From an uncultured Bacteroidales bacterium (GTDB lineage Bacteria > Bacteroidota > Bacteroidia > Bacteroidales > Muribaculaceae), in assembly GCA_902786725.1 (NCBI GenBank), contig CADADP010000003.1, positions 62,001-126,000 on the forward strand: a DNA stretch of 64,000 nt, in the 5' to 3' direction. Below the pieces are notes generated by a model. That model had not been told where the DNA came from. It saw only the letters and a program-made list of their open reading frames with translations, and ran no database searches. The first letter of the stretch is position 1; every line of letters begins with the position of its first letter. The translations under genes were made by a program, and so were the position numbers. Of this stretch, positions 35,532 through 45,512 are shown piece after piece.

Positions 35532-36104
35532 TTATTCCTCGGTCTTCGGCGCTTCCTCCACAGCCGGTGCCTCAATTGCGGGTGCCTCTGCAACAGGAGC
35601 TGCAGCATCAGCAGCCTTCTTCGACGAGCGGCGAGTACGGCGAGTTGTCTTCTTGGCAGTGTCCTTCTTAGCCTCAAGCAGAGCCTCGTTGAAGTCAACC
35701 AGCTCAATGAAGCAAGTAATAGCGTTATCACCCAGACGACGACCAGTCTTCAGGATACGTGTGTATCCACCCGGACGATCACCAACCTTGGGAGCAACCA
35801 CACCAAAGAGCTCGGTAACGGCTTTCTTGTCCTTAAGGTAACTGAACACCAAGCGGCGAGAACCCATATGCTTGGGGGCCGCCTTGCTACTGTCGGTCCA
35901 TTCGGCAGCTATCTCAGCGTCCTTCTTAAGGCCGCGCTGCGCCACGTTCACTATATGCTCTGCGTAACTACGCAGTTCCTTTGCCTTGGCAAGTGTCGTG
36001 TTGATCTTCTTGTGCATAATCAGCGACACGGTCATATTGGCAAGCATAGCGTCACGATGACCTTTCTTGCGGCTCAGGTGATTGAATTTCTTATTATGTC
36101 TCAT
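35532..36104 (-). CDS. rplQ: 50S ribosomal protein L17
   Basis: 190 residues. The core, about 1-120, begins [20 protein letters not shown] and matches L17, which lies on the outside of the large subunit near the exit tunnel. A 70-residue tail is rich in Lys/Arg then Ala/Pro/Glu (for example [20 protein letters not shown]), an extension common in Bacteroidota. It is the last gene of the ribosomal block, 6 bp after rpoA. Confidence 0.96.
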   Translation of the reverse strand: MRHNKKFNHLSRKKGHRDAMLANMTVSLIMHKKINTTLAKAKELRSYAEHIVNVAQRGLKKDAEIAAEWTDSSKAAPKHMGSRRLVFSYLKDKKAVTELFGVVAPKVGDRPGGYTRILKTGRRLGDNAITCFIELVDFNEALLEAKKDTAKKTTRRTRRSSKKAADAAAPVAEAPAIEAPAVEEAPKTEE

Positions 36105-36110
36105 CGTTTT

Positions 36111-37103
36111 TTATTCTTTATCAAGTTTATACTTTGAAATATCCATTCCGAACGACAACTTCAGGCTCGTCAACAACTCCTCAAGCTCCGAGAGCGACTT
36201 CTTTCCAAAGTTGCGGAACTTGAGCAAATCGGTCTTGTTGTAAACAACCAGCTCGCCCAGACTCTCCACGTTGGCCGACTTGAGGCAATTCAGAGCACGC
36301 ACCGACAAATCCATGTCCACCAGCTTTGTCTTAAGCAACTGACGCATGTGCAGTGCCTCCTCATCAAATTCCTCATTCTCCTCGCCATCGGTCGAGTCAA
36401 GCGCTATCTTCTCGTCCGAGAACAGCATGAAATGCTGAATCAATATCATTGCAGCCTCTTTCAACGCCTCCTTAGGACTGATAGAGCCATCGGTCTTAAT
36501 CTCAAGCACCAACTTCTCATAGTCTGTCTTCTGCTCCACGCGGTAGTGATCCACTATCGCGTTCACATTCACTATAGGAGTGTAAATCGAGTCGATTGCA
36601 ATAACGTCAATAGGATCGTTAGCGTTGCGGTTCTCATCGGCGGGTACATAACCACGTCCCTTATTGATGGTCAAATCCAACTGGAAACCATGCTTCGGAT
36701 CCACATGGCATATCTCCAAATCAGGATTCAAAACCTCAAAACCGCTCAGCACCTTGCCTATATCTCCAGCCTTAAACACGTCCTGGCCCGAAACCTTCAC
36801 AGTAGCTTTCTCCATATCGGTGTCTTCCACCACTCGTTTGAGACGCACTTTCTTCAGGTTTAGGATTATATTCGTCACATCCTCTTTAACGCCGGGAATC
36901 GTGGCGAATTCGTGCTCCACCCCCTCGATACGGATATTGCATATCGCATATCCCTCGAGCGACGACAGCAACACTCTACGTAGCGCGTTTCCTATCGTCA
37001 CACCGTAACCCGGCTCCAACGGACGGAACTCAAACCTTCCAAACTTATTGTCTGACTCAAGCATCAGAACATTATCGGGTTTCTGAAATGATAAAATAGC
37101 CAT
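36111..37103 (-). CDS. rpoA: RNA polymerase subunit alpha
   Basis: 330 residues. The N-terminal dimerisation and assembly domain spans about 1-230 ([17 protein letters not shown]). A short acidic linker ([17 protein letters not shown]) leads to the C-terminal DNA-binding domain with [15 protein letters not shown] and [13 protein letters not shown]. It is cotranscribed with rpsD (13 bp before) and rplQ (6 bp after), the conserved order of the alpha operon. Confidence 0.98.
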   Translation of the reverse strand: MAILSFQKPDNVLMLESDNKFGRFEFRPLEPGYGVTIGNALRRVLLSSLEGYAICNIRIEGVEHEFATIPGVKEDVTNIILNLKKVRLKRVVEDTDMEKATVKVSGQDVFKAGDIGKVLSGFEVLNPDLEICHVDPKHGFQLDLTINKGRGYVPADENRNANDPIDVIAIDSIYTPIVNVNAIVDHYRVEQKTDYEKLVLEIKTDGSISPKEALKEAAMILIQHFMLFSDEKIALDSTDGEENEEFDEEALHMRQLLKTKLVDMDLSVRALNCLKSANVESLGELVVYNKTDLLKFRNFGKKSLSELEELLTSLKLSFGMDISKYKLDKE

Positions 37104-37116
37104 TGACGTTTATTTT

Positions 37117-37725
37117 TTACTGTTTAGAATACAACTCCACTATCAGCTGCTCCTTGATATTCTCAGGGATATCCTCGCGCTGGGGCAAGTGCAACAGTTT
37201 GCCGCCCTTCACGCTCTCATCCCACTCAAGCCATGGATACTTGCTGTGGTTAAACCCTGCTAAAGCGTCTTGGATAACCTCAAGCGACTTCGACTTCTCG
37301 CGAACTGCCACTATCTCTCCAGCCTTCACAGAATACGACGGTATATTCACAACCTTACCGTTTACTGTGATGTGACGGTGAAGCACCAACTGACGGGCTG
37401 CAGCACGCGTAGGCGCTATTCCCAGACGATACACCACATTGTCGAGACGTGCCTCAAGGAACTGAAGCAACACCTCACCTGTGATGCCCTTCGACGATGA
37501 TGCTTTCTTAAACAAGTTGCGGAACTGACGCTCCAGCACTCCATACGTGTATTTTGCCTTCTGCTTCTCACGCAACTGAATGCCGTATTCCGACTGCTTT
37601 CTTCTTCTGTTCGCCCCGTGCTGGCCGGGAGGATTGCTCTTGCGGGCAAGTACCTTATCCTCTCCAAATATTGGCTCGCCAAACTTACGGGCAATTTTAC
37701 TTTTTGGACCGGTATATCTAGCCAT
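37117..37725 (-). CDS. rpsD: 30S ribosomal protein S4
   Basis: 202 residues. Opens [20 protein letters not shown] and contains the S4 RNA-binding domain (about 93-155) with [20 protein letters not shown] and [17 protein letters not shown]. It lacks the four-cysteine zinc site, so it is the C-minus form. S4 is a primary assembly protein and in E. coli represses the alpha operon. It is separated from rpsK by 171 nt, the largest spacer in the block, which contains a nested hairpin at 37760-37828. Confidence 0.97.
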   Translation of the reverse strand: MARYTGPKSKIARKFGEPIFGEDKVLARKSNPPGQHGANRRRKQSEYGIQLREKQKAKYTYGVLERQFRNLFKKASSSKGITGEVLLQFLEARLDNVVYRLGIAPTRAAARQLVLHRHITVNGKVVNIPSYSVKAGEIVAVREKSKSLEVIQDALAGFNHSKYPWLEWDESVKGGKLLHLPQREDIPENIKEQLIVELYSKQ

Positions 37726-37759
37726 CTTTTTTAAATAATTTTAATTCTGTTTTTTACCC

Positions 37760-37828
37760 GTCGCTTCAGTGCAGCCGCGATTGCGAGAGGTTGATTTTGT
37801 TTGAGCAATCTTATTCACTGACAGCGAC
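37760..37828 (-). ncRNA. Structured leader element before rpsD
   Basis: In mRNA sense: an outer stem GTCGCT-g-TCAGTG paired with CACTGA-AGCGAC (12 bp with one bulged G) encloses an inner stem GATTGC/GCAATC whose loop reads TCAAACAAAATCAACCTCTC. The inner stem joins the outer through short single-stranded parts. The element begins about 100 nt after the rpsK stop and ends 34 nt before the rpsD ATG. Position and two stacked stems suggest a binding site for a ribosomal protein, most simply S4 itself. It could also be a processing or pausing signal. Pairing was judged by eye; no homologue comparison was possible. Confidence 0.5.
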
Positions 37829-37896
37829 TTCGTTCTTTAAAATTGTAATTTGTTTGTTCTCTTTCGAAAATCAGGAAATGTAATCTGTTCCTCTTT

Positions 37897-38286
37897 TTAC
37901 ACTCTCCTTCTCTTCGGGGGACGGCATCCATTGTGAGGAAGCGGGGTTACATCCACTATCTCCACCACCTGAATTCCGGCACCGTGAATGGTGCGGATAG
38001 CCGATTCTCTTCCGTTGCCCGGACCCTTAACATAAGCCTTCACCTTGCGGAGACCTAGGTCGTAAGCAACCTTTGCGCAATCCTGAGCTGCCATCTGAGC
38101 TGCGTAAGGAGTGTTCTTCTTCGAACCCCTAAAGCCCATCTTGCCGGCCGAAGACCACGAAATCACCTGTCCCTCGCCATTGGCAAGGCACACAATAACA
38201 TTGTTAAACGATGAATGAACATGGAGCTGGCCCACGCCATCAACCTTAACAACTCTCTTCTTAGCTGCGACTGTCTTTTTTGCCAT
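37897..38286 (-). CDS. rpsK: 30S ribosomal protein S11
   Basis: 129 residues. Contains [21 protein letters not shown] and [20 protein letters not shown], with the conserved C-terminal [18 protein letters not shown]. It belongs to the platform of the small subunit. It lies 9 bp after rpsM and 171 bp before rpsD. Confidence 0.98.
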   Translation of the reverse strand: MAKKTVAAKKRVVKVDGVGQLHVHSSFNNVIVCLANGEGQVISWSSAGKMGFRGSKKNTPYAAQMAAQDCAKVAYDLGLRKVKAYVKGPGNGRESAIRTIHGAGIQVVEIVDVTPLPHNGCRPPKRRRV

Positions 38287-38295
38287 ACTTTAAAA

Positions 38296-38676
38296 TTATT
38301 TAGTAGCTTTCTTCTTATTTGCAACTGTTTTCTTACGGCCCTTGCGAGTGCGGGCATTGTTCTTTGTGCTCTGACCGCGCACCGGCAAACCGTTACGGTG
38401 ACGGATGCCACGATAGCAACCAATGTCCATCAAGCGCTTGATGTTCATCTGAACCTCACTGCGCAAGTCACCTTCCACTTTGTAATTCTCTCCGATAACC
38501 TCACGCACCTTTGCGGCCTCGGCATCGGTCCAATCCTTAACCTTTGTGTCTTCGCTAACACCGGCTTTACTCAGGATTGTTGCGGCACTGCTGCGACCTA
38601 TTCCATATATGTAGGTCAGCGCTATTACGCCGCGCTTGTTTTGGGGTAAATCTACTCCGACAATTCGTACTGCCAT
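38296..38676 (-). CDS. rpsM: 30S ribosomal protein S13
   Basis: 126 residues. [20 protein letters not shown] opens the typical helix-two-turns-helix core, and the basic tail ends [21 protein letters not shown]13 contacts the P-site tRNA and the large subunit. It follows rpmJ. Confidence 0.98.
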   Translation of the reverse strand: MAVRIVGVDLPQNKRGVIALTYIYGIGRSSAATILSKAGVSEDTKVKDWTDAEAAKVREVIGENYKVEGDLRSEVQMNIKRLMDIGCYRGIRHRNGLPVRGQSTKNNARTRKGRKKTVANKKKATK

Positions 38677-38709
38677 ATATAAACTAAATTTTTTGCAAAA
38701 TTAATAAAA

Positions 38710-38826
38710 TTATCCTTGACGTAACTTAAATTTAGGATTTTTCTTGTTAATCACGTACAAACGACCCTTGCGACGTACTATCTTGCATTCCGGGGTGCGC
38801 TTCTTGATTGATGCTCTTACTTTCAT
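38710..38826 (-). CDS. rpmJ: 50S ribosomal protein L36
   Basis: 38 codons between infA and rpsM. The product starts [20 protein letters not shown] and ends [11 protein letters not shown]. Only one cysteine is present, so this is the zinc-free (C-minus) form of L36. It is encoded 14 bp after infA. Confidence 0.95.
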   Translation of the reverse strand: MKVRASIKKRTPECKIVRRKGRLYVINKKNPKFKLRQG

Positions 38827-38840
38827 ATTATCGTCTTTTT

Positions 38841-39059
38841 TTATTTGTATCTAAAAGCAATTCTTCCTTTCGACAAATCATAGGGGCTCATCTCCACCTT
38901 CACCTTGTCACCGGGCAATATCTTAATATAATGCATCCGCATCTTACCCGATATGTGAGCTGTAATCTCATGACCATTCTCCAGCTCCACGCGGAACATG
39001 GCATTCGACAATGCCTCCACTATTGTCCCATCTTGTTCTATTGCAGCCTGCTTCGACAT
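38841..39059 (-). CDS. infA: Translation initiation factor IF-1
   Basis: 72 residues, started at 39059 ([17 protein letters not shown]). The S1-type OB fold is visible in [35 protein letters not shown] and ending [10 protein letters not shown]. The frame is open further upstream, but that part overlaps map. IF-1 occupies the A site during initiation. The setting between map and rpmJ is the Bacteroidota arrangement. Confidence 0.97.
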   Translation of the reverse strand: MSKQAAIEQDGTIVEALSNAMFRVELENGHEITAHISGKMRMHYIKILPGDKVKVEMSPYDLSKGRIAFRYK

Positions 39060-39114
39060 AATAATAAATCTCTTTTTTATTTCTCTTCTTGAGGTTAATA
39101 ATTCTCTAATTTCT

Positions 39115-39900
39115 TCAGATAAATCTTTCGCCAAGCACCTCCTGAATGTAATCGAACGACGACAATATGTCAGCCGAACCATTATGCACTGCTATCGAAT
39201 GTTCAAAGTGGGCCGCCGGCTTACGGTCGCGAGTGCGAACGTTCCAGCCTCCCTCATCCATCACCACATTCTTGCTTCCCATGTTTATCATAGGCTCTAT
39301 AGCAATGCACATACCATTCTTAATCAGAGGACCCGTTCCGCGACGCCCGTAGTTCGGCACCTCAGGATCCTCATGAAGCTTCTTTCCCACTCCATGACCC
39401 GTCAGCTCTCGAACCACGCCATAGCCACGCTTCTCGCAATATTCCTGAACCGCATTGCTTATATCACCTATGCGATTACCGGGAACAGCCTTCTTTATGC
39501 CCTCGTAGAGCGATTCCTTCGTGGTGCGCAACAGCCGCTTAACATCATCACTCACCTCACCCACCATAAAGGTATAGGCCGAGTCGCCGTTATAGCCGCT
39601 CTTGGTCACCGCCCCACAGTCCACCGACACTATATCACCCTCTCGTAGGGCATAACTGCCGGGAAAACCATGAACCACAGTCTCGTTCACCGAAACACAT
39701 AACGTCGCAGGATAACCATAGAGCCCCTTAAAGCCTGGAACACAGCCCTGAGAACGTATATACTCCTCAGCCACCTCGTCAAGCTTTCGAGTGGTAACCC
39801 CGGGCAGCACCCACTTGGCCACTTCGCCAAGTGTTCGTGCCACCACCAGGTTTGCCTCTCGCAGTAACTCTATCTGTTCTTCTGTCTTCAGATATATCAT
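39115..39900 (-). CDS. map: Methionine aminopeptidase, type I
   Basis: 261 residues. The pita-bread metalloprotease fold has the usual ligands: Asp in [21 protein letters not shown] (two Asp), His in [21 protein letters not shown], and Glu in [11 protein letters not shown]. It removes the initiator methionine from nascent proteins. It is placed between secY (55 bp) and infA, as in many bacterial spc operons. Confidence 0.97.
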   Translation of the reverse strand: MIYLKTEEQIELLREANLVVARTLGEVAKWVLPGVTTRKLDEVAEEYIRSQGCVPGFKGLYGYPATLCVSVNETVVHGFPGSYALREGDIVSVDCGAVTKSGYNGDSAYTFMVGEVSDDVKRLLRTTKESLYEGIKKAVPGNRIGDISNAVQEYCEKRGYGVVRELTGHGVGKKLHEDPEVPNYGRRGTGPLIKNGMCIAIEPMINMGSKNVVMDEGGWNVRTRDRKPAAHFEHSIAVHNGSADILSSFDYIQEVLGERFI

Positions 39901-39955
39901 CGTTCAGAAATTAATTCATCCTCTTCGATTTATTCTTAACGTCTCTTCCTCTGCT

Positions 39956-41287
39956 TTAGAAATTACGTCCTTTCACCTTGCCACCCTTCATCAGAGAGTC
40001 GTAGTGGTGCTCCATCAGCTTAGCCTCAATCTGCTGAAGCGTATCCAAAACCACACCCACTATAATCAGCAGCGATGTGCCACCAAAGAACTGAGCAAAG
40101 TTCTGATTCACGCCAAAGTAGCGGGCAAACGCCGGAAGAATAGCCACTATTCCCAGGAATATCGAGCCGGGCAACGTGATACGCGACATAATCGAATCCA
40201 AGTATTCGGCTGTCTTCTTGCCCGGTTTTATTCCGGGAATGAATCCGCTGTTCTTCTTCATCTGCTCTGCCATGTCGTTAGGACGTACAGTAATTGCAGT
40301 GTAGAAATAAGTGAACGCTAATATCAGCAAGAAGTAAACAAAATTATACCAGAACCCGTTCATGTCACTGAACGTGCGCGATATCGTGCCCATAAAGCCA
40401 TCCTGATCGGCACGGAATCCGGCCAGAGTGATAGGGATGAACATCAGTGCCTGAGCAAAAATGATAGGCATCACATTAGCCGCATTCACCTTCAAGGGAA
40501 TGTACTGGCGAGCACCTCCATACTGACGGTTACCCACAATACGCTTTGCATACTGAACGGGCACCTTGCGAGTTCCTTGAACTAGAAGCACAGCTCCCGC
40601 AGTCACAGCAAACAGCAAGATGATCTCTATCAAGAACATCACCAAGCCTCCTTGAGCTGTTGACAGACGAGATGTAAACTCCTGCATCAAGGCTCCCGGG
40701 AGACGGGCCATAATACCAACCATAATGATGATCGATATTCCATTGCCTATTCCCTTATCAGTCATCTTCTCACCAAGCCACATGATAAACATGGCGCCAC
40801 CGGTGAGAACCACCGTCAGGAAGAACATATTCCACACACCAAAACTCGTCGCGCCGCCGGCAGCCACCACCTGATAACGCAGGTTCACCAAGTAGGCAGG
40901 AGCCTGAACAAGCAGGATAAGCACCGTCAGGTAACGAGTGTACTGGTTCAGTTTCATACGTCCGCTCTCACCCTCACGCTGCATCTTCTGGAACTGCGGC
41001 AATATCATACCGAGCAGTTGAATCACAATCGATGCCGTGATGTAGGGCATGATTCCCAACGCAAATATTGAAGCCTGAGAGAACGCACCACCTGAGAACA
41101 TATCCAGCAGCTGCATAAGACCACTGTCAGTAAATCGGCGAAGCGCATCCAAGTCGGCCGGATTTATTCCCGGCAGCACCACATGACAGCCAAACCTGTA
41201 TATCAAGATAAACAGGAACGTGATCGTCAGGCGCTTCCTCAGATCCTCAATCTTCCAAATATTCTTTAATGTCTCAATTAATCTCAT
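39956..41287 (-). CDS. secY: Preprotein translocase subunit SecY
   Basis: 443 residues with ten membrane segments. It starts MRLIETLKNIWKIEDLRKRL and contains GINPADLDALRRF, SIFALGIMPYITASIVIQLL, GNGISIIIMVGI and the conserved cytosolic loops (VPVQYAKRIVG and the later GFIPGIKPGKKTAEYLD region). It forms the export channel with SecE and SecG. It lies 11 bp after rplO. Confidence 0.98.
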   Translation of the reverse strand: MRLIETLKNIWKIEDLRKRLTITFLFILIYRFGCHVVLPGINPADLDALRRFTDSGLMQLLDMFSGGAFSQASIFALGIMPYITASIVIQLLGMILPQFQKMQREGESGRMKLNQYTRYLTVLILLVQAPAYLVNLRYQVVAAGGATSFGVWNMFFLTVVLTGGAMFIMWLGEKMTDKGIGNGISIIIMVGIMARLPGALMQEFTSRLSTAQGGLVMFLIEIILLFAVTAGAVLLVQGTRKVPVQYAKRIVGNRQYGGARQYIPLKVNAANVMPIIFAQALMFIPITLAGFRADQDGFMGTISRTFSDMNGFWYNFVYFLLILAFTYFYTAITVRPNDMAEQMKKNSGFIPGIKPGKKTAEYLDSIMSRITLPGSIFLGIVAILPAFARYFGVNQNFAQFFGGTSLLIIVGVVLDTLQQIEAKLMEHHYDSLMKGGKVKGRNF

Positions 41288-41298
41288 TGGTCCTTATT

Positions 41299-41745
41299 TT
41301 ACACTTTTTTTATTGAACCTCCTGCCTGAGTTATCAGCTCCTCAGCCTTCTTCGAGAATGCGTGAGCCTCCACTTCAAGCTTCTTGCTCAAGGTACCGTT
41401 GCCCAGAACCTTCACAAGCTGACGCCTACGAACGTAGCCAGCCTGAATAAGATCAGCCACAGTTATCACCTCAAGACCCTTATTCTCAGCAAGTTCCTCA
41501 AGCAGCGACACGTTGATGGCCTTGTACTCCACGCGGTTGAAATTCTTGAAACCGCCCTTCGGAACACGGCGCTGCAACGGCATCTGACCGCCTTCGAAAC
41601 CCACCTTCTTGCTATAACCGGAACGGGACTTGGCTCCCTTGTGACCACGCGTCGATGTGCCGCCCTTGCCCGAACCCGGACCACGACCTATTCTACGATT
41701 AGGCTTATTTGAGCCAACAGCTGGTTGTAAATTGCTTAATTCCAT
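41299..41745 (-). CDS. rplO: 50S ribosomal protein L15
   Basis: 148 residues, started at 41745 (MELSNLQPAVGSNKPNRRIG); the upstream extension overlaps rpmD. A long Gly/Lys/Arg-rich N-terminal arm (GRGPGSGKGGTSTRGHKGAK) reaches into 23S rRNA. The globular C-terminal part ends KKAEELITQAGGSIKKV. It sits between rpmD and secY. Confidence 0.97.
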   Translation of the reverse strand: MELSNLQPAVGSNKPNRRIGRGPGSGKGGTSTRGHKGAKSRSGYSKKVGFEGGQMPLQRRVPKGGFKNFNRVEYKAINVSLLEELAENKGLEVITVADLIQAGYVRRRQLVKVLGNGTLSKKLEVEAHAFSKKAEELITQAGGSIKKV

Positions 41746-41761
41746 ATTATCTCCTTCCTTA

Positions 41762-41941
41762 TTATGCCTCGCGCACCTCAACAAGGTGACGAACTGCGTT
41801 TACCATTCCTAGAATTTGAGGAGTTGCCTCTTTCTCAACTTCATGATTCAATTTTCTCAAACCCAGCGCATCCAGGGTCTTCTTCTGTTTTGCCGGACGA
41901 TTAATACGACTCTTAACTTGTTTAATTATTATCTTAGCCAT
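41762..41941 (-). CDS. rpmD: 50S ribosomal protein L30
   Basis: 59 residues from ATG at 41941: MAKIIIKQVKSRINRPAKQK, then the helix KKTLDALGLRKLNHEVEKEA and the closing NAVRHLVEVREA. A TTG two codons upstream is also in frame, but ATG is the usual choice. L30 is a small single-domain protein near the 5S rRNA. Confidence 0.95.
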   Translation of the reverse strand: MAKIIIKQVKSRINRPAKQKKTLDALGLRKLNHEVEKEATPQILGMVNAVRHLVEVREA

Positions 41942-41956
41942 AGTCAAGTATCTTTT

Positions 41957-42475
41957 TTATCCTTTAAACACTTTCTCAACACTTATTCCGCGATAGTGAG
42001 CCACCATCTGAGGACTACGCATCTCGTCCAATGCAGCTATCGTAGCCTTCACCAGGTTATGAGGATTCGACGAACCCTTCGACTTACATATCACATCTGT
42101 GATTCCTACACTCTCCAGAACGGCACGCATAGCACCTCCGGCCTTCACTCCAGTACCGGGAGTCGCAGGCTTCATGAACACGCGAGAACCGCCAAACTTA
42201 GCTTCCTGCTCGTGAGGGATAGTTCCATTATGAACCGGCACCTTTATCAGGTTCTTCTTCGCCGACTCCACGCCCTTGGCTATAGCTGTCGTAACCTCAT
42301 TTGCCTTGCCAAGACCATAACCTATGATTCCCTTTCCGTCACCCACCACTACGATAGCGGCAAACGTGAACGTGCGACCACCCTTGGTCACCTTTGTCGT
42401 GCGGTTTATTGCCACCAAGCGATCCTGCAATTCAATGTCGCTTGTGCTCTTTACTCTGTTATTCTTCTTAATCAT
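41957..42475 (-). CDS. rpsE: 30S ribosomal protein S5
   Basis: 172 residues. The N-terminal double-strand-RNA-type domain has [20 protein letters not shown] and [21 protein letters not shown]; the C-terminal domain has [20 protein letters not shown] and [18 protein letters not shown]5 is at the mRNA entry side and affects accuracy. It lies between rplR and rpmD, 6 bp after the former. Confidence 0.98.
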   Translation of the reverse strand: MIKKNNRVKSTSDIELQDRLVAINRTTKVTKGGRTFTFAAIVVVGDGKGIIGYGLGKANEVTTAIAKGVESAKKNLIKVPVHNGTIPHEQEAKFGGSRVFMKPATPGTGVKAGGAMRAVLESVGITDVICKSKGSSNPHNLVKATIAALDEMRSPQMVAHYRGISVEKVFKG

Positions 42476-42481
42476 ATTCGC

Positions 42482-42823
42482 TTAAAATTTAAGACCACCC
42501 TTGCGAGCTCCGTCGGCCAGTGATTTAACTCTTCCATGGAACAAGAAACCGTTGCGGTCAAAAACCACTGTCTCTATCCCTGCCTCTTTTGCCTTGGCGG
42601 CTACAAGCTCGCCAACCTTCGCGGCGATTTCACTCTTTGTTCCCTCTGTTATGCCCTTACTCGATGCCGAAACCAAAGTATGACCGGCCACGTCATCTAT
42701 CAGCTGAGCATATATCTGCTTATTGCTGCGGAACACACACAGGCGAGGACGCTCCACTGTGCCGCTTATGCGACCACGTATGCGCCTCTTAATCTTATTT
42801 CGTCTTTCAATTTTAGATACCAT
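42482..42823 (-). CDS. rplR: 50S ribosomal protein L18
   Basis: 113 residues. [20 protein letters not shown] opens the 5S rRNA-binding N-terminus, and [20 protein letters not shown] is the usual core. It ends with [20 protein letters not shown]18 binds 5S rRNA with L5. It lies 15 bp after rplF. Confidence 0.97.
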   Translation of the reverse strand: MVSKIERRNKIKRRIRGRISGTVERPRLCVFRSNKQIYAQLIDDVAGHTLVSASSKGITEGTKSEIAAKVGELVAAKAKEAGIETVVFDRNGFLFHGRVKSLADGARKGGLKF

Positions 42824-42838
42824 ATCTCTTCCTTTCTA

Positions 42839-43396
42839 TTACTTGGCTGCAGCCGATTTTCCTGACTTACGGCGAATAACTTCACCCACAAATTTAACTC
42901 CCTTGCCCTTATATGGCTCAGGCTTACGGAACGAACGAATCTTCGCGCATATCTGACCCAGCAACTGCTTGTCCGCACTCTCCAGAGTGATAAGCGGATT
43001 CTTGTTTCGCTCTGTCTTAGCCTCAACTGTAACCTCAGGCGGCATCTTCATATATATCACGTGAGAATAGCCCAGCGCAAGCTCCAACACGTCCTTACCC
43101 TTATTGGTGGCACGGTAACCCACACCCACTATCTCAAGTTCCTTCTTAAAACCAGTGCTAACGCCCACCACCATGTTGTGGATCAGCGCGCGATACAAGC
43201 CATGCTGAGCACGAGACTCGCGCTCATCATCCGGGCGGCTAACCTTAATCTCATTACCCTCAACCTCTATGGTCAGAGCTGGATTCAAAGTCTGCTTCAA
43301 CTCGCCCTTCGGGCCCTTTACGGTTATCACATTGTCCTCTATCTTAACGTCCACGCCCTGAGGTATCTCGATCGGCAATTTTCCTATTCTTGACAT
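42839..43396 (-). CDS. rplF: 50S ribosomal protein L6
   Basis: 185 residues with the two tandem L6 domains: MSRIGKLPIEIPQGVDVKIE begins the first, and the second carries GYSHVIYMKMPPEVTVEA and ending PYKGKGVKFVGEVIRRKSGK. L6 lies near the elongation-factor binding site. It is 15 bp after rpsH. Confidence 0.98.
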   Translation of the reverse strand: MSRIGKLPIEIPQGVDVKIEDNVITVKGPKGELKQTLNPALTIEVEGNEIKVSRPDDERESRAQHGLYRALIHNMVVGVSTGFKKELEIVGVGYRATNKGKDVLELALGYSHVIYMKMPPEVTVEAKTERNKNPLITLESADKQLLGQICAKIRSFRKPEPYKGKGVKFVGEVIRRKSGKSAAAK

Positions 43397-43411
43397 AATC
43401 TTTCCTCCTCT

Positions 43412-43807
43412 TTAATAAACGTAACACAATACTTCTCCTCCTATCTTCTGCTCAGCGGCGGCCTTATTGGTCATAATGCCCTTTGAAGTCGACAGAATGG
43501 CGATTCCCAATCCGTTAAGAACTCGCGGCATGTCCTTGTAGCCTGCATACTGACGCAGACCCGGACGAGACACGCGGGTAAGGCACTTGATAGCGCTCAC
43601 GTTATCCACGCTATCATACTTCAGAGCTATCTTAATCGTGCCGCAGGGGTTGCCCTCCACGAACTTGTAATTAAGTATATAACCCTGCTCAAAGAGAATC
43701 TTGGTGATCTCTTGTTTCATTTTCGAAGAAGGGATTTCAACGACACGGTGTCCGGCCTTGATCGCATTCCTCAATCTTGTTAAATAATCTGCAATTGGAT
43801 CAGTCAT
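43412..43807 (-). CDS. rpsH: 30S ribosomal protein S8
   Basis: 131 residues. MTDPIADYLTRLRNAIKAGH is the standard opening and GLGIAILSTSKGIMTNKAAA the C-terminal rRNA-binding segment. S8 is a primary binder of 16S helix 21 and in E. coli also represses the spc operon. A 145-nt spacer separates it from rpsN upstream. Confidence 0.98.
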   Translation of the reverse strand: MTDPIADYLTRLRNAIKAGHRVVEIPSSKMKQEITKILFEQGYILNYKFVEGNPCGTIKIALKYDSVDNVSAIKCLTRVSRPGLRQYAGYKDMPRVLNGLGIAILSTSKGIMTNKAAAEQKIGGEVLCYVY

Positions 43808-43952
43808 TATTTCACTTTGTTTAAATTGATTCAGACGTTTATATCATCAGTTCTTTTACGTCACCAACTTTATGCGTCCAAACAATATTTAATACTTCTG
43901 TTTCTTTAATTTTTTATTCTTATATCTGTCTTTCCGACACAGCTACCTGCTC
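43808..43952 (-). other. 145-nt spacer between rpsN and rpsH
   Basis: Unusually long for this block. In mRNA sense it is AT-rich with a GACGT/ACGTC pairing around a 19-nt loop close to rpsH. It has no clear promoter box and no open frame of interest. A ribosomal-protein binding site or an internal processing region is possible. Confidence 0.4.
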
Positions 43953-44222
43953 TTACCAGCTCGCCTTCTTCACTCCCGGAATCAAGCCATGAGAAGCCAT
44001 CTCACGGAAATCAATACGAGATATGCCGAACTGACGCATATAACCCTTCGGGCGACCCGACATCTTGCAACGATTGTGCAGACGCACCGGAGAAGCATTG
44101 TGAGGAAGCGCCTGAAGTGCTTCGTAATCACCTGCCTTCTTCAACTCAGCGCGCTTCGCGGCATACTTCGCCACCAAACGGGCGCGCTTCACCTCACGGG
44201 CTTTCATCGATTCTTTTGCCAT
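43953..44222 (-). CDS. rpsN: 30S ribosomal protein S14 (zinc-free)
   Basis: 89 residues, started at 44222 ([20 protein letters not shown]); the upstream extension overlaps rplE. The core is [20 protein letters not shown] and it ends [11 protein letters not shown]. It has a single cysteine and no CxxC pairs, so it is the C-minus form. It lies 19 bp after rplE. Confidence 0.97.
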   Translation of the reverse strand: MAKESMKAREVKRARLVAKYAAKRAELKKAGDYEALQALPHNASPVRLHNRCKMSGRPKGYMRQFGISRIDFREMASHGLIPGVKKASW

Positions 44223-44241
44223 ACTAATTTCTCTCCTGTGT

Positions 44242-44793
44242 TTAATTGTTATCTGTCTTGAACGGAAGACCAAAGCCCTTAAGTAGCGCGTAACCCTCCT
44301 CATCGGTCTTGGCGGTCGTCACAAATGTGATGTTCATTCCGGTCATCTTCGTAACACTGTCTATGTTAATCTCCGGGAATATAATCTGCTCTGTAACTCC
44401 CACAGAATAATTTCCGCGGCCATCGAGCTTACCGTTGATTCCCTTGAAGTCACGAATTCGAGGCAACGCTATGCGAACAAAACGCTCCAAGAACTCATAC
44501 ATGCGCTCACGGCGAAGCGTCACACGTACTCCCACCGGCATCTTCTTACGAACCTTAAAGTTCGCAATGTCCTTGCGAGACAACGTCTGAACAGCCTTCT
44601 GACCCGTAATCGCCGTCAACTCCGCTATCGCAGTCTCTATTATCTTCTTGTCCTGCGTAGCATCTCCCAAACCCTCGTTAAGAACTATCTTAGTCAAGCG
44701 AGGTATCTGCATCGGCGAAGTGTAGTTAAACTGCTTCATCAATGCCGGAGCAATCTGCTCATCATACTGCTTCTTTAATGTTGTTGCTGCCAT
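44242..44793 (-). CDS. rplE: 50S ribosomal protein L5
   Basis: 183 residues. It contains [40 protein letters not shown], and the P-loop-side segment with [21 protein letters not shown]5 binds 5S rRNA and the P-site tRNA. Its ATG overlaps the rplX stop by one base. Confidence 0.98.
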   Translation of the reverse strand: MAATTLKKQYDEQIAPALMKQFNYTSPMQIPRLTKIVLNEGLGDATQDKKIIETAIAELTAITGQKAVQTLSRKDIANFKVRKKMPVGVRVTLRRERMYEFLERFVRIALPRIRDFKGINGKLDGRGNYSVGVTEQIIFPEINIDSVTKMTGMNITFVTTAKTDEEGYALLKGFGLPFKTDNN

Positions 44794-45122
44794 TACTTGA
44801 TCTCCTCTCCTGATTTTTTAGAATAACGTACGGTCTTTCCATTCTCATCCTTGCGGCGACCAATGCGAGTCGGTTTCGCGTCCTTCCCGCTCTTGGGATC
44901 CACCAGGTTCAAATTCGACAAATGTATCGGAGCCTCCACCTCTATGATTCCTCCCTGAGGATTCTTTGCGTTCGGCTTAGTGCTCTTCTTCACCTTGTTG
45001 ATACCCTCTACCACTGCACGGTACTTGCTAACCTCCACCTTCAGCACACGACCGGTCTTACCCTTATCGTCGCCGGAGAGAACATAGACGGTATCACCTT
45101 TCTTTATGTGTAACTTAGCCAT
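44793..45122 (-). CDS. rplX: 50S ribosomal protein L24
   Basis: 109 residues. The KOW motif is in [20 protein letters not shown], followed by [20 protein letters not shown] and [15 protein letters not shown]24 starts large-subunit assembly near the tunnel exit. It is translationally coupled to rplE by a one-base overlap. Confidence 0.97.
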   Translation of the reverse strand: MAKLHIKKGDTVYVLSGDDKGKTGRVLKVEVSKYRAVVEGINKVKKSTKPNAKNPQGGIIEVEAPIHLSNLNLVDPKSGKDAKPTRIGRRKDENGKTVRYSKKSGEEIK

Positions 45123-45144
45123 TTCTCAATGTTTTTTTTATTTG

Positions 45145-45510
45145 TTATAGTACTTCCGGCGCTAACGACACTATCTTCATGTTCGTAGCACGCAACTCAC
45201 GCGCCACAGGACCAAAAATACGCGTCCCACGCAACTCTCCGGTGTTGGTCAGCAACACACACGCATTGTCGTCAAAACGAATATAAGAGCCATCCTGACG
45301 GCGAATCTCCTTCTTCGTCCTAACAACAACCGCACGCGACACTGTTCCCTTCTTCACATCCGATGACGGTATCGCATTCTTCACCGTAACAACTATCACG
45401 TCGCCTACCGATGCATACTTGCGACCCGTACCGCCCAGAACACGGATGCATAACACCTCTCGTGCTCCACTGTTGTCGGCCACTGTCAATCTACTTTCTG
45501 TCTGTATCAT
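45145..45510 (-). CDS. rplN: 50S ribosomal protein L14
   Basis: 121 residues: [20 protein letters not shown], then [20 protein letters not shown], ending [10 protein letters not shown]14 is the ribosomal partner of RsfS, which is also encoded in this window. It lies 2 bp after rpsQ. Confidence 0.98.
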   Translation of the reverse strand: MIQTESRLTVADNSGAREVLCIRVLGGTGRKYASVGDVIVVTVKNAIPSSDVKKGTVSRAVVVRTKKEIRRQDGSYIRFDDNACVLLTNTGELRGTRIFGPVARELRATNMKIVSLAPEVL

Positions 45511-45512
45511 AA

